Assembly: GCF_030813595.1 (NCBI RefSeq)
Contig: NZ_JAUSUH010000002.1
Coordinates: forward strand, 682,001-746,000
DNA length: 64,000 nt
Direction: 5' to 3'
Origin: Ancylobacter vacuolatus
GTDB lineage: Bacteria > Pseudomonadota > Alphaproteobacteria > Rhizobiales > Xanthobacteraceae
Shown: positions 39,707 through 50,154 of the stretch, piece after piece
How positions within the stretch are numbered: position 1 is the stretch's first letter
Layout: every line of letters begins with the position of its first letter
Translations under genes and position numbers: made by a program
Notes under the pieces: generated by a model
The model's database searches: none
What the model saw: the letters and a program-made list of their open reading frames with translations, nothing else
What the model was told of the DNA's origin: nothing

Positions 39707-40261
39707 CTACAGAACCTCGACCGCCCGCACCACGGTGCAGTATTCGCCGTCCATGATGGCAAGCGACATCGCATGCACCTCCTCGGCGCTGCGCATCGTT
39801 CCGGCATGGTCGGGGCGGGGGAAGGTGAAGCAGGCGTCTTCCACAAGGTGCACCGCAAAGCCGAGATTGGCGGCCATGCGCACCGTGGTCTCGACGGAAT
39901 TATTGGTGATGACGCCGCAGACCACCACTGTGGCGATGCCGCTCGCGCGCAGCCGGGCTTCCAGATCCGTGCCAATGAAGGCGCTGTGGACGCTTTTGGC
40001 GACAACGGCTTCGTTTCCGAGCGGCGCCGCCTCGGGCTTGAACGGGCTTCCGGGACCCAGACGGTAATAGGACGAGTCCGGGTTGGGCGATTCGTGGCGG
40101 ATGTGGAACACCGGCCGTCCGGCCTCGCGCCAGGTGGCAAGCAGGCGGGCAACCACCTGCTCCGCTCCGGGATTGTTGCGCGGGCCGTGGACCGTCCATT
40201 TCGGATGGTCGATGGCGTTTTGCAGGTCGATGACAAGCAGCGCGGCGTTGAACGGCAGCAT
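39707..40261 (-). CDS. Isochorismatase-like cysteine hydrolase
   Basis: 184 residues. The putative triad is visible: Asp12 (LLVIDLQNAI), Lys89 (VVAKSVHSAFIGTDL) and Cys115 (VVVCGVITNNSVETTVR), the last with the family's cis-peptide-forming V-I/T stretch. Members hydrolyse amides or vinyl ethers (nicotinamidase, N-carbamoyl compounds, isochorismate); which applies is unknown. Its stop is five bases from the mutS-remnant stop on the other strand. Confidence 0.85.
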   Translation of the reverse strand: MLPFNAALLVIDLQNAIDHPKWTVHGPRNNPGAEQVVARLLATWREAGRPVFHIRHESPNPDSSYYRLGPGSPFKPEAAPLGNEAVVAKSVHSAFIGTDLEARLRASGIATVVVCGVITNNSVETTVRMAANLGFAVHLVEDACFTFPRPDHAGTMRSAEEVHAMSLAIMDGEYCTVVRAVEVL

Positions 40262-40317
40262 AGCGGCCTCTCCCGGGCACCAGTCGAGACGAGACGGGCG
40301 CGCCCCGGCCCCACGCT

Positions 40318-40405
40318 GTCATCCCCGGCCCTGGGCCGGGATCGACGATCCTGCGTCACGCTGGCGAGAAGGCGTGGATGCCCGGGCCAGGCCCGGGCAT
40401 GACGG
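40318..40405. repeat. Palindromic intergenic repeat, family A copy 3
   Basis: From gtcatccccggccctgggcc to ggcccgggcatgacgg, with a ggcgtggatgcccggg inner half. It lies between ppdK and the cysteine hydrolase and contains the likely 3' end of the ppdK transcript. Confidence 0.8.
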
Positions 40406-40420
40406 TTCTTTTCAGCCCCC

Positions 40421-43099
40421 TCACGCCTGGCTGGCGGCCTTGATCTTCAGCGCGGCCTGGGCGGCGGCGAGGCGGGCGATGGGGACGCGGAAGGGCGAGC
40501 AGGAGACATAGTCGAGCCCGACTTCCTCGCAGAAGGCGACCGAGGCCGGATCGCCGCCATGCTCGCCGCAAATGCCGAGCTTGAGCTTGGGCCGCACCGC
40601 GCGGCCGCGCTCGGTGGCGATCTTCACCAGTTCGCCCACGCCCTCGGTGTCGATCGACACGAAGGGGTCCACCGCGAAGATGCCCTTGGCGAGATAGGTG
40701 CCGAGGAAGGTGCCGGCATCGTCGCGCGAGATGCCATAGGTGGTCTGGGTGAGGTCGTTGGTGCCGTAGGAGAAGAACTCGGCGGTCTGCGCGATCTCGC
40801 CCGCCATCAGCGCGGCGCGCGGCAATTCGATCATGGTGCCGACCTGGTACTCCAGCGTCACCCCGGTCTCGGCCTCGACCTGCTTGGCGACCGTGTCGAT
40901 GTCGTGCTTGACGAGGTCGAATTCGCGCTTGCCCGTGATCAGCGGCACCATGATCTCCGGCACCACTTTCTTGCCGGTGGTCTTTTCCGCCGCTACCGCC
41001 GCCTCGAAGATGGCGCGCGCCTGCATCTCGGCGATCTCGGGGAAGGCGATGGCAAGGCGGCAGCCACGGAAGCCGAGCATCGGGTTGAACTCGTCGAACT
41101 CGCGCTTGCGGGCGGCGAGCTTGGCGGCGCTGACCCCGAGGCCCTGCGCCACCTCGGCGATGTCGGCCTCGGTGTGCGGCAGGAATTCGTGCAGCGGCGG
41201 GTCGAGCAGGCGGATGGTGACCGGCAGGCCGTCCATGATCTCGAACAGCTGCTGGAAATCCGAGCGCTGGGCGGAGAGCAGCTTGGCGAGCGCGGCGCGG
41301 CGGCCCTTCTCGTCATCCGCCAGAATCATTTCGCGCACGGAACGGATGCGGTCACCCTCGAAGAACATGTGCTCGGTGCGCGAGAGGCCGATGCCCTCGG
41401 CGCCGAAATTCTTCGCGGTGCGCGCGTCCAGCGGGGTCTCGGCATTGGCGCGCACCTTGAGGCGACGCACGCCATCGGCCCAGCCCATCAGGGTGGCGAA
41501 CTCGCCTGACAGTTCCGGCTGCAGCGTCGCCACCGCGCCGGCGATCACCTGGCCGGTGGCGCCGTCAATGGTGAGGATGTCGCCCTTCTTCAGCGTCACC
41601 CCGCCCGAGGTGAGGGTGCCGGCGGCATAATCGACGCGGATGGTGCCGGCGCCGCAGACGCAGGGCTTGCCCATGCCGCGCGCCACCACGGCGGCGTGCG
41701 AGGTCATGCCGCCGCGTGTGGTGAGAATGCCCTGCGCCGCATGCATGCCGTGAATGTCTTCCGGCGAGGTCTCGATGCGGACCAGGATGACCTTGCGGCC
41801 TTGAGTCTTCAGCAGTTCCGCCTCGTCGGCGGAGAACACGATCTCGCCGGAGGCGGCGCCCGGCGAGGCCGGTAGGCCCGAACCGATCACCTTCTTGTCG
41901 GCCTTGGGGTCGAGCATCGGGTGCAGCAGCTGGTCGAGCGCGGCGGGGTCGACGCGGCCGATCGCTTCCTCGCGGGTGAGGACGCCGGCATGGGCGAGTT
42001 CCACCGCGATGCGCAGCGAGGCCTTGGCGGTGCGCTTGCCCGAGCGGGTCTGCAGCATCCACAGCTTGCCACGCTCGACGGTGAATTCGAGGTCCTGCAT
42101 GTCGCGGTAATGGCCTTCGAGCACGCCGGCGATGCGGACGAACTCGGCATAGACCTCCGGCAGCGCCTTCTCCATCGAGGGCTTGTCCGAGCCGGCGCCG
42201 ATGCGGGCGACCTCGGTGATGTTCTGCGGCGTGCGGATGCCGGCCACCACATCCTCGCCCTGGGCGTTGATCAGGAACTCGCCATAGAGCGCGTTCTCGC
42301 CGGTGGAGGGGTTGCGGGTGAAGGCGACGCCGGTGGCGGAGGTCTCGCCCATATTGCCGAACACCATCGCCTGCACGTTCACCGCCGTGCCCCAGCTTTC
42401 CGGGATCTGGTTCAGCCGGCGATAGACGATGGCGCGCTGGTTCATCCACGAGCCGAACACGGCGCCGATGGCGCCCCAGAGCTGGTCGTGCGGGTCCTGC
42501 GGGAAGGGGGTGCCGAGTTCATGCAGCACCAGCGCCTTGTAGCGGGCGACGATTTCCTTCCAGTCATCGGCATGCAGATCGGTGTCGAGGCTGTAGCCCT
42601 GGTCGGCCTTGAAGGCGTCCAGCACTTCCTCAAAATGGTGGTGGGGGAAATCCAGCACCACGTTGGAATACATCTGGATGAAGCGGCGGTAGCTGTCATA
42701 GGCGAAGCGGGCGTCACCCGAGGAGGCGGCCACCGCCTCGACGGTGACGTCGTTCAGGCCGAGATTGAGCACCGTGTCCATCATGCCGGGCATGGAGGCG
42801 CGGGCGCCCGAGCGCACCGAGACCAGCAGCGGGTTGGCGGGGTCGCCGAAGGTGCGGCCGGCGAGCGCGCCGACATGGGCGAGCGCGGCGTCGACATCCC
42901 CCTTCAAGCTGTCCGGGTAGACATTGCCATTGGCGTAATACCAGGTGCACACCTCGGTCGAGATGGTGAAGCCGGGAGGCACCGGCAGACCGAGATTCGA
43001 CATTTCCGCGAGGTTCGCGCCCTTGCCGCCGAGCAGGTTGCGCATCTCCGCCGCACCTTCCGCAGTGCCGTCGCCGAAGGTGTAGACCCATTTCGTCAT
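40421..43099 (-). CDS. ppdK: Pyruvate, phosphate dikinase
   Basis: Interconverts pyruvate, ATP and Pi with phosphoenolpyruvate, AMP and PPi, supporting gluconeogenesis. 892 residues: an N-terminal ATP-grasp domain (FGDGTAEGAAEMRNLLGGKG), the swivelling phosphohistidine domain with GGMTSHAAVVARGMGKPC, and the PEP-binding barrel ending with GTNDLTQTTYGISRDD and LGICGEHGGDPASV (catalytic Cys-Gly-Glu-His). Typical length. The start has agggcatctgaa upstream. Confidence 0.98.
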   Translation of the reverse strand: MTKWVYTFGDGTAEGAAEMRNLLGGKGANLAEMSNLGLPVPPGFTISTEVCTWYYANGNVYPDSLKGDVDAALAHVGALAGRTFGDPANPLLVSVRSGARASMPGMMDTVLNLGLNDVTVEAVAASSGDARFAYDSYRRFIQMYSNVVLDFPHHHFEEVLDAFKADQGYSLDTDLHADDWKEIVARYKALVLHELGTPFPQDPHDQLWGAIGAVFGSWMNQRAIVYRRLNQIPESWGTAVNVQAMVFGNMGETSATGVAFTRNPSTGENALYGEFLINAQGEDVVAGIRTPQNITEVARIGAGSDKPSMEKALPEVYAEFVRIAGVLEGHYRDMQDLEFTVERGKLWMLQTRSGKRTAKASLRIAVELAHAGVLTREEAIGRVDPAALDQLLHPMLDPKADKKVIGSGLPASPGAASGEIVFSADEAELLKTQGRKVILVRIETSPEDIHGMHAAQGILTTRGGMTSHAAVVARGMGKPCVCGAGTIRVDYAAGTLTSGGVTLKKGDILTIDGATGQVIAGAVATLQPELSGEFATLMGWADGVRRLKVRANAETPLDARTAKNFGAEGIGLSRTEHMFFEGDRIRSVREMILADDEKGRRAALAKLLSAQRSDFQQLFEIMDGLPVTIRLLDPPLHEFLPHTEADIAEVAQGLGVSAAKLAARKREFDEFNPMLGFRGCRLAIAFPEIAEMQARAIFEAAVAAEKTTGKKVVPEIMVPLITGKREFDLVKHDIDTVAKQVEAETGVTLEYQVGTMIELPRAALMAGEIAQTAEFFSYGTNDLTQTTYGISRDDAGTFLGTYLAKGIFAVDPFVSIDTEGVGELVKIATERGRAVRPKLKLGICGEHGGDPASVAFCEEVGLDYVSCSPFRVPIARLAAAQAALKIKAASQA

Positions 43100-43392
43100 T
43101 TCAGATGCCCTGTTGGGTGGAGCCGATGCGGACCCCGACGCCGTGATGGAAATTCAGCCATGGCTGAAATGTACGCAACGCCAACGGGTTGGCCCAGTCC
43201 CCGCGAGAGGTCCCGTGCCTTTTCCCACGCTTGGTCTAGCGTTTTGAGGTCTTGCCTTCAATCCATCATTCGCAGTTGCGTCATGAACTTTGTGCCACGC
43301 ACCGTTGACGCGCCCGCGCGTGCATTGAAGCGGCAGGGCGGTTGGGGCAGGCTGGCGGGCCGGCAATCCCTGACCCCCGAGAGGACGACCCC

Positions 43393-43791
43393 ATGAATGG
43401 CACGTTGACACGACTGGCCCCGCACATTCTCAGCCTGCTGCGAATCATGGCGGCGCTGCTGCTGATGCAGCACGGAACCACCAAGGTGCTGGGCTTTCCG
43501 GCGACGCCGATGAGCGGCGTCAGCCTCACCTCCATGCCCGGCATGGCCGGCATCATCGAGCTGGTTGGCGGCGCGCTGCTGCTGATCGGGCTGTTTTCGC
43601 GCGCGACCGCCTTCATCCTCTCCGGCATGACGGCGGTGGCCTATTTCCTGGTCCATGCGCCGAAGGATTTCTACCCGCTGGTCAATGGCGGCGAACTCGC
43701 GGCGCTGTACTGCTTCGTGTTCTTCTATCTCGTCTTCGCCGGCCCCGGCCCGTGGAGCGTCGATGCGCTGCGCGGCGCCGAGAGGCGCTGA
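43393..43791 (+). CDS. DoxX family membrane protein
   Basis: 132 residues with four predicted transmembrane helices: SLLRIMAALLLMQHGTTKVL, MAGIIELVGGALLLIGLFSR, ATAFILSGMTAVAYFLV and ALYCFVFFYLVFAG. The HGTTKVLGFP and E-L-V-GG-x-LL pattern is characteristic of DoxX/SURF4-type proteins. Function unclear; relatives are linked to redox or thiosulfate metabolism. ATG 43393 follows gaggac. Confidence 0.85.
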   Translation: MNGTLTRLAPHILSLLRIMAALLLMQHGTTKVLGFPATPMSGVSLTSMPGMAGIIELVGGALLLIGLFSRATAFILSGMTAVAYFLVHAPKDFYPLVNGGELAALYCFVFFYLVFAGPGPWSVDALRGAERR

Positions 43792-43810
43792 GCCGGGCTT
43801 GGGTATAAAC

Positions 43811-43846
43811 TGAGAAAGGCCTTGCCCGGCTGCCCCGGGCAGGGCC
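43811..43846 (-). terminator. Terminator-like hairpin downstream of tRNA-Ala
   Basis: Stem ggccttgcccgg (43818-43829) with ccgggcagggcc (43835-43846), one wobble. On the minus strand it is followed by tttctcag. It probably ends the tRNA-Ala transcript; it might also serve doxX from the other side. Confidence 0.5.
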
Positions 43847-43972
43847 TGCCGCCTCCACATTCACCACGGAGCGGAAGGTAGTGCGGGGGCGTCAACAGGC
43901 GTCGCGCGGGCGCAGGCCGTCAACAGGCGCCTAGCGTCGATAAGGCTGAAATGCCGTTTACAGGGAGAGATT

Positions 43973-44048
<76 letters not shown>

Positions 44049-44155
44049 ACCGAGGGTGCCGGATGCGTGAAGCGCCGGGGCGCTGCACCTTGGGTTCTCA
44101 TCCGGACTTGCCGACCCGGATCAACCCGGGGCGGAGTGGTCGTAAAGCATATGGC

Positions 44156-44194
44156 GGATCGGACTGCAAGCCTCGATTTTAAATCGAGTGATCC
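44156..44194. repeat. Nested inverted repeat after the TIGR02300 gene
   Basis: Inner arms ctcgattt (44172-44179) and aaatcgag (44181-44188) with a single-base centre. Outer arms ggatc (44156-44160) and gatcc (44190-44194). It lies in the 166 bases between the tRNA and the TIGR02300 stop and could be a 3' structure for that mRNA. Confidence 0.55.
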
Positions 44195-44214
44195 ATCCCC
44201 AGAGCTTTCCTCGT

Positions 44215-44616
44215 TCAGCTTTCCTCGTCGTCCTCGATGCCGTCGCCGATCAGGTCGGTCACGTCATCGTCGCCATCCTCGTCTTCTTCGAGGAAGGTGT
44301 CGTCATCGTCGGTGGCGACCTCGTCGTCGTCGATCTCCAGGTCGTCGTCGACAACCGCCGCCTTGGTGGTGCCGGCGGCTTCCTCGTCGGCGTCCTCGAG
44401 CGAGACCAGCTCGACCTCGGCGACCTCTTCCAGATCAGGGTCGACCACCGCCGCCACGGGGGCACGCGGCGCTTCCGCGCGGCCGCGCGTCACTGGCAGG
44501 GTGATCGGGACGATCTGGCCGGTATAGGGCGAGATCACCGGATCCTTGTTCAGGTCGTAGAACTTCCGCCCCGTGACGGGGCAGACGCGCTTGGTGCCTA
44601 ATTCAGGTTTCACCAC
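44215..44616 (-). CDS. TIGR02300 family protein (FYDLN acid)
   Basis: 133 residues. The conserved N-terminus PELGTKRVCPVTGRKFYDLN includes a lone CPxxG-like knuckle and the name-giving FYDLN. The C-terminal half is extremely acidic (AVVDDDLEIDDDEVATDDDD and onward), probably disordered. The start is one of two adjacent GTG codons (44616 or 44613) after gagg. These proteins are restricted to alphaproteobacteria; function unknown. Divergent from aroA, an arrangement I recall from Rhizobiales. Confidence 0.85.
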   Translation of the reverse strand: MVKPELGTKRVCPVTGRKFYDLNKDPVISPYTGQIVPITLPVTRGRAEAPRAPVAAVVDPDLEEVAEVELVSLEDADEEAAGTTKAAVVDDDLEIDDDEVATDDDDTFLEEDEDGDDDVTDLIGDGIEDDEES

Positions 44617-44857
44617 GGTTTCGGACCTCGGGGTGGTGATGGAAAGGGTGCTCCCATTGAACCGCTCGCGGGGCGGAGTCAAGCCGCATCTGCGAGGGCC
44701 GTGGCGGCAGCAGCGCCCGCATGCTAGGAGGGGCGCCCACTGCGCCGCCGGGGAAGGGTTCTGCCGGCGTTGCGCGTTACCGCTCCCCGCCGGGGGCCCC
44801 GAACGTCGCGACACATCTACCCTCACACGACATCTCACTTCACAAGACAAGGCTTGA

Positions 44858-46848
<1,991 letters not shown>

Positions 46849-46863
46849 AGGGAGAGACGGGCA

Positions 46864-47274
46864 ATGACAGCCGACACATCGGACGACACGGATCGCCTCA
46901 CGCGCGGCCAGGCGCGGCTGTCGGAAATCACCGGCCGCTCCGGCGAGGAGGTGATGGCCGCGCTGGGCGATGTCGCGCCCGATTTCGCCCGCTATATCTT
47001 TGAGTTCGGCTATGGCGACGTCTATTCCCGCCCCGGGCTCGACCTGCGCGCCCGCATGCTCGCCACCGTCGCCGGGCTGGTCTGCCTTGGCCATGCGGCG
47101 CGGGAATTGCGGGTGCATATCGGCTCGGCGCTGAATGTCGGGGCCACGCGCGAGGAGGTGGTGGAGGTGATCATGCAGATGGCGCTCTATGCCGGCTTCC
47201 CCGCCGCGCTCGACGCGCTGATGATCGCCAAGGAGGTGTTTGCCGCGCGTGGTCTCGCTGCAAAGGCGGACTAG
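46864..47274 (+). CDS. Carboxymuconolactone decarboxylase-family protein
   Basis: 136-residue helical protein with the CMD/AhpD fold: FARYIFEFGYGDVYSRPGLD, LRARMLATVAGLVCLGHAA, LRVHIGSALNVGATREEVVE and VIMQMALYAGFPAALDAL. The AhpD CxxC is absent, so it resembles PcaC-type or uncharacterised members rather than a peroxidase. Real aromatic-degradation neighbours are missing, so a beta-ketoadipate role is doubtful. It starts 15 bases after cmk. Confidence 0.8.
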   Translation: MTADTSDDTDRLTRGQARLSEITGRSGEEVMAALGDVAPDFARYIFEFGYGDVYSRPGLDLRARMLATVAGLVCLGHAARELRVHIGSALNVGATREEVVEVIMQMALYAGFPAALDALMIAKEVFAARGLAAKAD

Positions 47275-47277
47275 GCC

Positions 47278-48051
47278 ATGCGGCGGCTGCTGGTCATCGG
47301 CATCGGCATGGGCGAGGCGGAGGGGCTCACCGGCCACGCCCTGTCAGCGCTCGGCCGAGCCGATGCGTTCTTCCTGCTCGACAAATCGGAGGGCGCCGGC
47401 GAACTGGTGCGCGCCCGCGAAGAGCTGATCGCCCGCTTCGGCAAGCCGGGCCACCGGGTGGTGCGCGCCCCCAGCCCGCCCCGCCGCCCCGCCGCTCTCG
47501 AGGGCGCGCGGAAGGATTACGAGGGCGTGGTGGCGGACTGGCACGGCGCCCGTGCGGCGCTGTTAGCCGGGCTGATCGCCGGCGAGCTGGGCGAGGACCA
47601 GACCGGGGCGATGCTCGTCTGGGGCGACCCGATGCTCTATGATTCCACCCTGCGGGTGCTCACGCGGGCGCGGGCGCGGGCGCAGGCTGACTTCGCCGTC
47701 GAGGTGTTTCCGGGGATCACCGCGCTGCAAGCGCTGTGCGCGGCGCACGCCATGCCGCTCAACGCCATTGGCGAGGAAGTGCTGCTCACCACCGGTCGCC
47801 ATGTGGCTGCGGCGACGCCCAACGCCCCCGCCTTCGCCGTGCTGCTGGACGATGGCACCGGGCTCGCCGCGCTGGCCGCGCGCGGGTTCAAAGGCCAGCT
47901 CTGGTGGGGGGCCAATCTCGGCACGGCGGGGCAGGTGCTGCACGCCGGCGCCTGCGCCGAGATCGCCGGGGCGATTGCGGAGACGCGGGCGCAGGTGAAG
48001 GCGGCGCGCGGCTGGGTGATGGATGTGTGGCTGGCGCGGCGGCAGGGGTAG
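47278..48051 (+). CDS. cobF: Precorrin-6A synthase (deacetylating)
   Basis: Methylates C-1 of precorrin-5 with loss of the acetyl unit in aerobic cobalamin synthesis. 257 residues of the tetrapyrrole methylase fold: LLVIGIGMGEAEGLTGHAL at the start, the MLVWGDPMLYDST SAM loop, VEVFPGITALQALCAAHAMP, and a C-terminal GANLGTAGQVLHAG. No other cob gene is nearby, so cobF is detached from its usual operon. It starts three bases after the preceding gene's stop. Confidence 0.9.
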   Translation: MRRLLVIGIGMGEAEGLTGHALSALGRADAFFLLDKSEGAGELVRAREELIARFGKPGHRVVRAPSPPRRPAALEGARKDYEGVVADWHGARAALLAGLIAGELGEDQTGAMLVWGDPMLYDSTLRVLTRARARAQADFAVEVFPGITALQALCAAHAMPLNAIGEEVLLTTGRHVAAATPNAPAFAVLLDDGTGLAALAARGFKGQLWWGANLGTAGQVLHAGACAEIAGAIAETRAQVKAARGWVMDVWLARRQG

Positions 48052-48138
48052 AGCCGCGACGCGCAAAGCCTCGACGGGTAAAGCCTCGACGGCCCGCCGA
48101 TCCGGTTCATAATCGCGCCTCCGCTGGAGGAGACGCCG

Positions 48139-48438
48139 ATGCCGCCCGTTCCCGCCTTGTCCCACGCCACCCCGCCGGACACCGCCCGCCCGGCAGACAC
48201 CATCCGCCCGGCGGCCCCCGCCCGCGTGGCGGGCCGCGAGGCGTCCCCCGCGCTGGACTGGCTGGCCGCACCCCCGACCCATCCTGAGGAGATGAAGGCA
48301 GCCTATGAGGTGCGCCTCGGCCCGCTGCGCCTTGCCGGCGGCGCCCGCATGACCCCCGCCGCTATCATCGCCAGCGGGGTGTGCACCGGGCTCATCCTGC
48401 TGGGCGTGGCGGTGGTGGTGCGGGCGGGGAGGCGGTGA
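48139..48438 (+). CDS. Small hypothetical protein with C-terminal membrane helix
   Basis: 99 residues beginning at an ATG with ggaggag nine bases upstream. The first half is Pro/Ala-rich and likely disordered. The end, TPAAIIASGVCTGLILLGVA followed by VVVRAGRR, is a single transmembrane helix with a basic stop-transfer, suggesting a tail-anchored inner-membrane protein. No family recognised. A diverged copy of its 3' end lies ~300 bases downstream. Confidence 0.6.
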   Translation: MPPVPALSHATPPDTARPADTIRPAAPARVAGREASPALDWLAAPPTHPEEMKAAYEVRLGPLRLAGGARMTPAAIIASGVCTGLILLGVAVVVRAGRR

Positions 48439-48516
48439 GGAGGCTTCTCCGGACTGGGGGCGGACCGCGCCGGACGCCCGTCCGGCCGGGAGCCTGCTTG
48501 AAAACGTTTCCGCCGA

Positions 48517-48613
48517 CGTCATCCCGGAAGGACCGCAGGTCCTGTCCGGGATCGCGTCCCTGTTCAGGTGGACGATCCCGGCTCTCCGCCTTCGGCTGCG
48601 GCCGGGATGACGG
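48517..48613. repeat. Palindromic intergenic repeat, family A copy 4
   Basis: From cgtcatcccggaaggaccgc to cggccgggatgacgg, with inner gtccgggatcgcgtccc/ggacgatcccggc arms. It separates the small membrane gene from its duplicated fragment. Confidence 0.7.
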
Positions 48614-48639
48614 ACTTCCAGGGCTCGTGCCTCGGCCAG

Positions 48640-48735
48640 ATGCGCCTCGCCGGCATCGCCCGCGGCACCCCCGCTGGCGTCATCGCGAGCGGGGTATGCA
48701 CCGGGCTCATCCTGCTGGGCGGCGGTGAGGGGCTA
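48640..48735 (+). pseudogene. Duplicated 3' fragment of the small membrane gene
   Basis: Reads MRLAGIARGTPAGVIASGVC and then TGLILLGGGE in frame. The intact gene has LRLAGGARMTPAAIIASGVC and TGLILLGVAV. The core gcaccgggctcatcctgctggg is shared exactly. It ends right at the border of the AT-rich ATPase gene. Confidence 0.7.
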
Positions 48736-50154
48736 GCCCAATGTGTCTTTTGGTCTAGCCCGAGGCCTTACTGAGCTATGCCGGTCTTTGAACAAACGTG
48801 CGGCTTTGATTAGGTTGTTGAACGAACTCAGTCTTTCAGAATCCGCTTCGGACCATTGATTTTTAATAAGTATTTCGAAAAAATCAAGCTGGACATTTGG
48901 TGTATTCTTCGGACTTCTCCATCTAACATAAAATAAAAATGACGGCTCAACAATATACAACACCTCTTCATTTGGTAGCCACTCTAGAAGTTCAAAATTT
49001 CTTCTCTCTTGAAATTTCTTTAAAGCGCCAAACGTTGAGTTCATTGAGGCTGCGGGAGGAATTTCAGATACTTCGCACAGCTTGGCTACACGCCTATCTA
49101 TTTCGGTTCTAGAAAGAGAAAATTTTATTGGATCTAATGTAAAACATCCAATTATCAATTCATAAGTACGGTATTTTCGAGATTTTTCTCGTGGGCCTTT
49201 AATTAATGTGTCGTAGTGAGATTTAAACTGGCTGTATCTTTGAGACGCTACATTGTGAAGCGCTGCCTCGATTTCCGAGTTATTGAATTTTATACCACTT
49301 TTAATGGATCCACTAATGCTCCTAATGCCCTTGCTTTGCGCCAATTCTAAACAGCACTGCTGAACTATTATAGGAAGGCCGACAGCTTCTTGACAAATAG
49401 ACGTAGCAAATTCTTTTTCAAAACTAACCCCTAGATAGCCAAATCCAAGATGGCAAATTGCCTCTAGATCAGTTTGGCTCCATTGAGCAATGTCGATCTG
49501 TCTAATTCGACCAATTAGATCTTTATTGCTATTAGCGATATCAACAGCTCGATGAGTAGTGCCTAGAACAACTATAGAAATTTCATTGTCAATGAATCTT
49601 TTCCATTGTTGAAATAAAAGAACCTTTTCTTTGTCTGAAATATAATGAAAATCTTCAATAATCAATACGTAATTTGTATAACTAAGTATTGGAACAAGTA
49701 GGTCTGGGCCGGGATCTGCTAAAACCTTGTTTCTAATCTCAGTTTCTGTGGAGTCAATAGATACGACAGCTTTAAGCTTGGCGGAAGCCTTAGCGAGCCA
49801 TTTCCAGCCGACATCGGTAGATAGCTCTAACTCGCCGCTAGCGCTCTTTGACGACGCCCGGCTCCGCGTTTCCACGCGGTCGAAATCGACAGCTTCAAGC
49901 GCCTTTCTCCATAATTCGTTGCATGTTAAGCTCTTGTCGCACCGAACAATCAAAGGGCGCGCCCCCCGATCATCCAGTACTTTTCGGTATAAGGTCGTTT
50001 TCCCGGTCTTTGATGGGCCCGTAATTAGGCACAGCTGACCTCTTTCGCTCAGGGCGGAGTCAAGCGCCCGCTCGAGCTTTCCGTTATCCCGTTGAACATA
50101 GGTCACGGTCGGTTGGCCGACAGTACGAAAGATGTCCGCAATATCGGTGATCAC
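48733..50154 (-). CDS. Orphan AAA/STAND-type ATPase, AT-rich, likely acquired
   Basis: 473 residues from GTG 50154, which has GGAG seven bases upstream (an ATG at 50193 lacks one). Walker A is GPSKTGKT (46-53), Walker B YVLIIEDFHY (around 162-171, ending in the catalytic Glu-Asp pair), sensor-1 VVLGTTHR (195-202). The C-terminal part (LSRTEIDRRVAKLCEVSEIP and LYIVEPSFLFYVRW) looks like the winged-helix tail of ORC/Cdc6- or ATPase_2-like NTPases. Codons end mostly in A/T, unlike every neighbour. No partner gene follows. Role unknown; a defence or plasmid/transposon function is speculation. Confidence 0.75.
   Translation of the reverse strand: MITDIADIFRTVGQPTVTYVQRDNGKLERALDSALSERGQLCLITGPSKTGKTTLYRKVLDDRGARPLIVRCDKSLTCNELWRKALEAVDFDRVETRSRASSKSASGELELSTDVGWKWLAKASAKLKAVVSIDSTETEIRNKVLADPGPDLLVPILSYTNYVLIIEDFHYISDKEKVLLFQQWKRFIDNEISIVVLGTTHRAVDIANSNKDLIGRIRQIDIAQWSQTDLEAICHLGFGYLGVSFEKEFATSICQEAVGLPIIVQQCCLELAQSKGIRSISGSIKSGIKFNNSEIEAALHNVASQRYSQFKSHYDTLIKGPREKSRKYRTYELIIGCFTLDPIKFSLSRTEIDRRVAKLCEVSEIPPAASMNSTFGALKKFQERRNFELLEWLPNEEVLYIVEPSFLFYVRWRSPKNTPNVQLDFFEILIKNQWSEADSERLSSFNNLIKAARLFKDRHSSVRPRARPKDTLG

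Noticed and set aside
44130..44200. Possible second tRNA (ctcga-ttttaaa-tcgag looks like an anticodon arm)
   Set aside because: No acceptor, D- or T-stem can be paired at the right distances, and no ttcga T-loop follows; kept only as an inverted repeat.
48568..48774. 68-aa independent gene at the island edge
   Set aside because: It begins in a palindromic repeat, lacks a ribosome site, and its middle is a copy of the upstream gene's 3' end; treated as a fragment.
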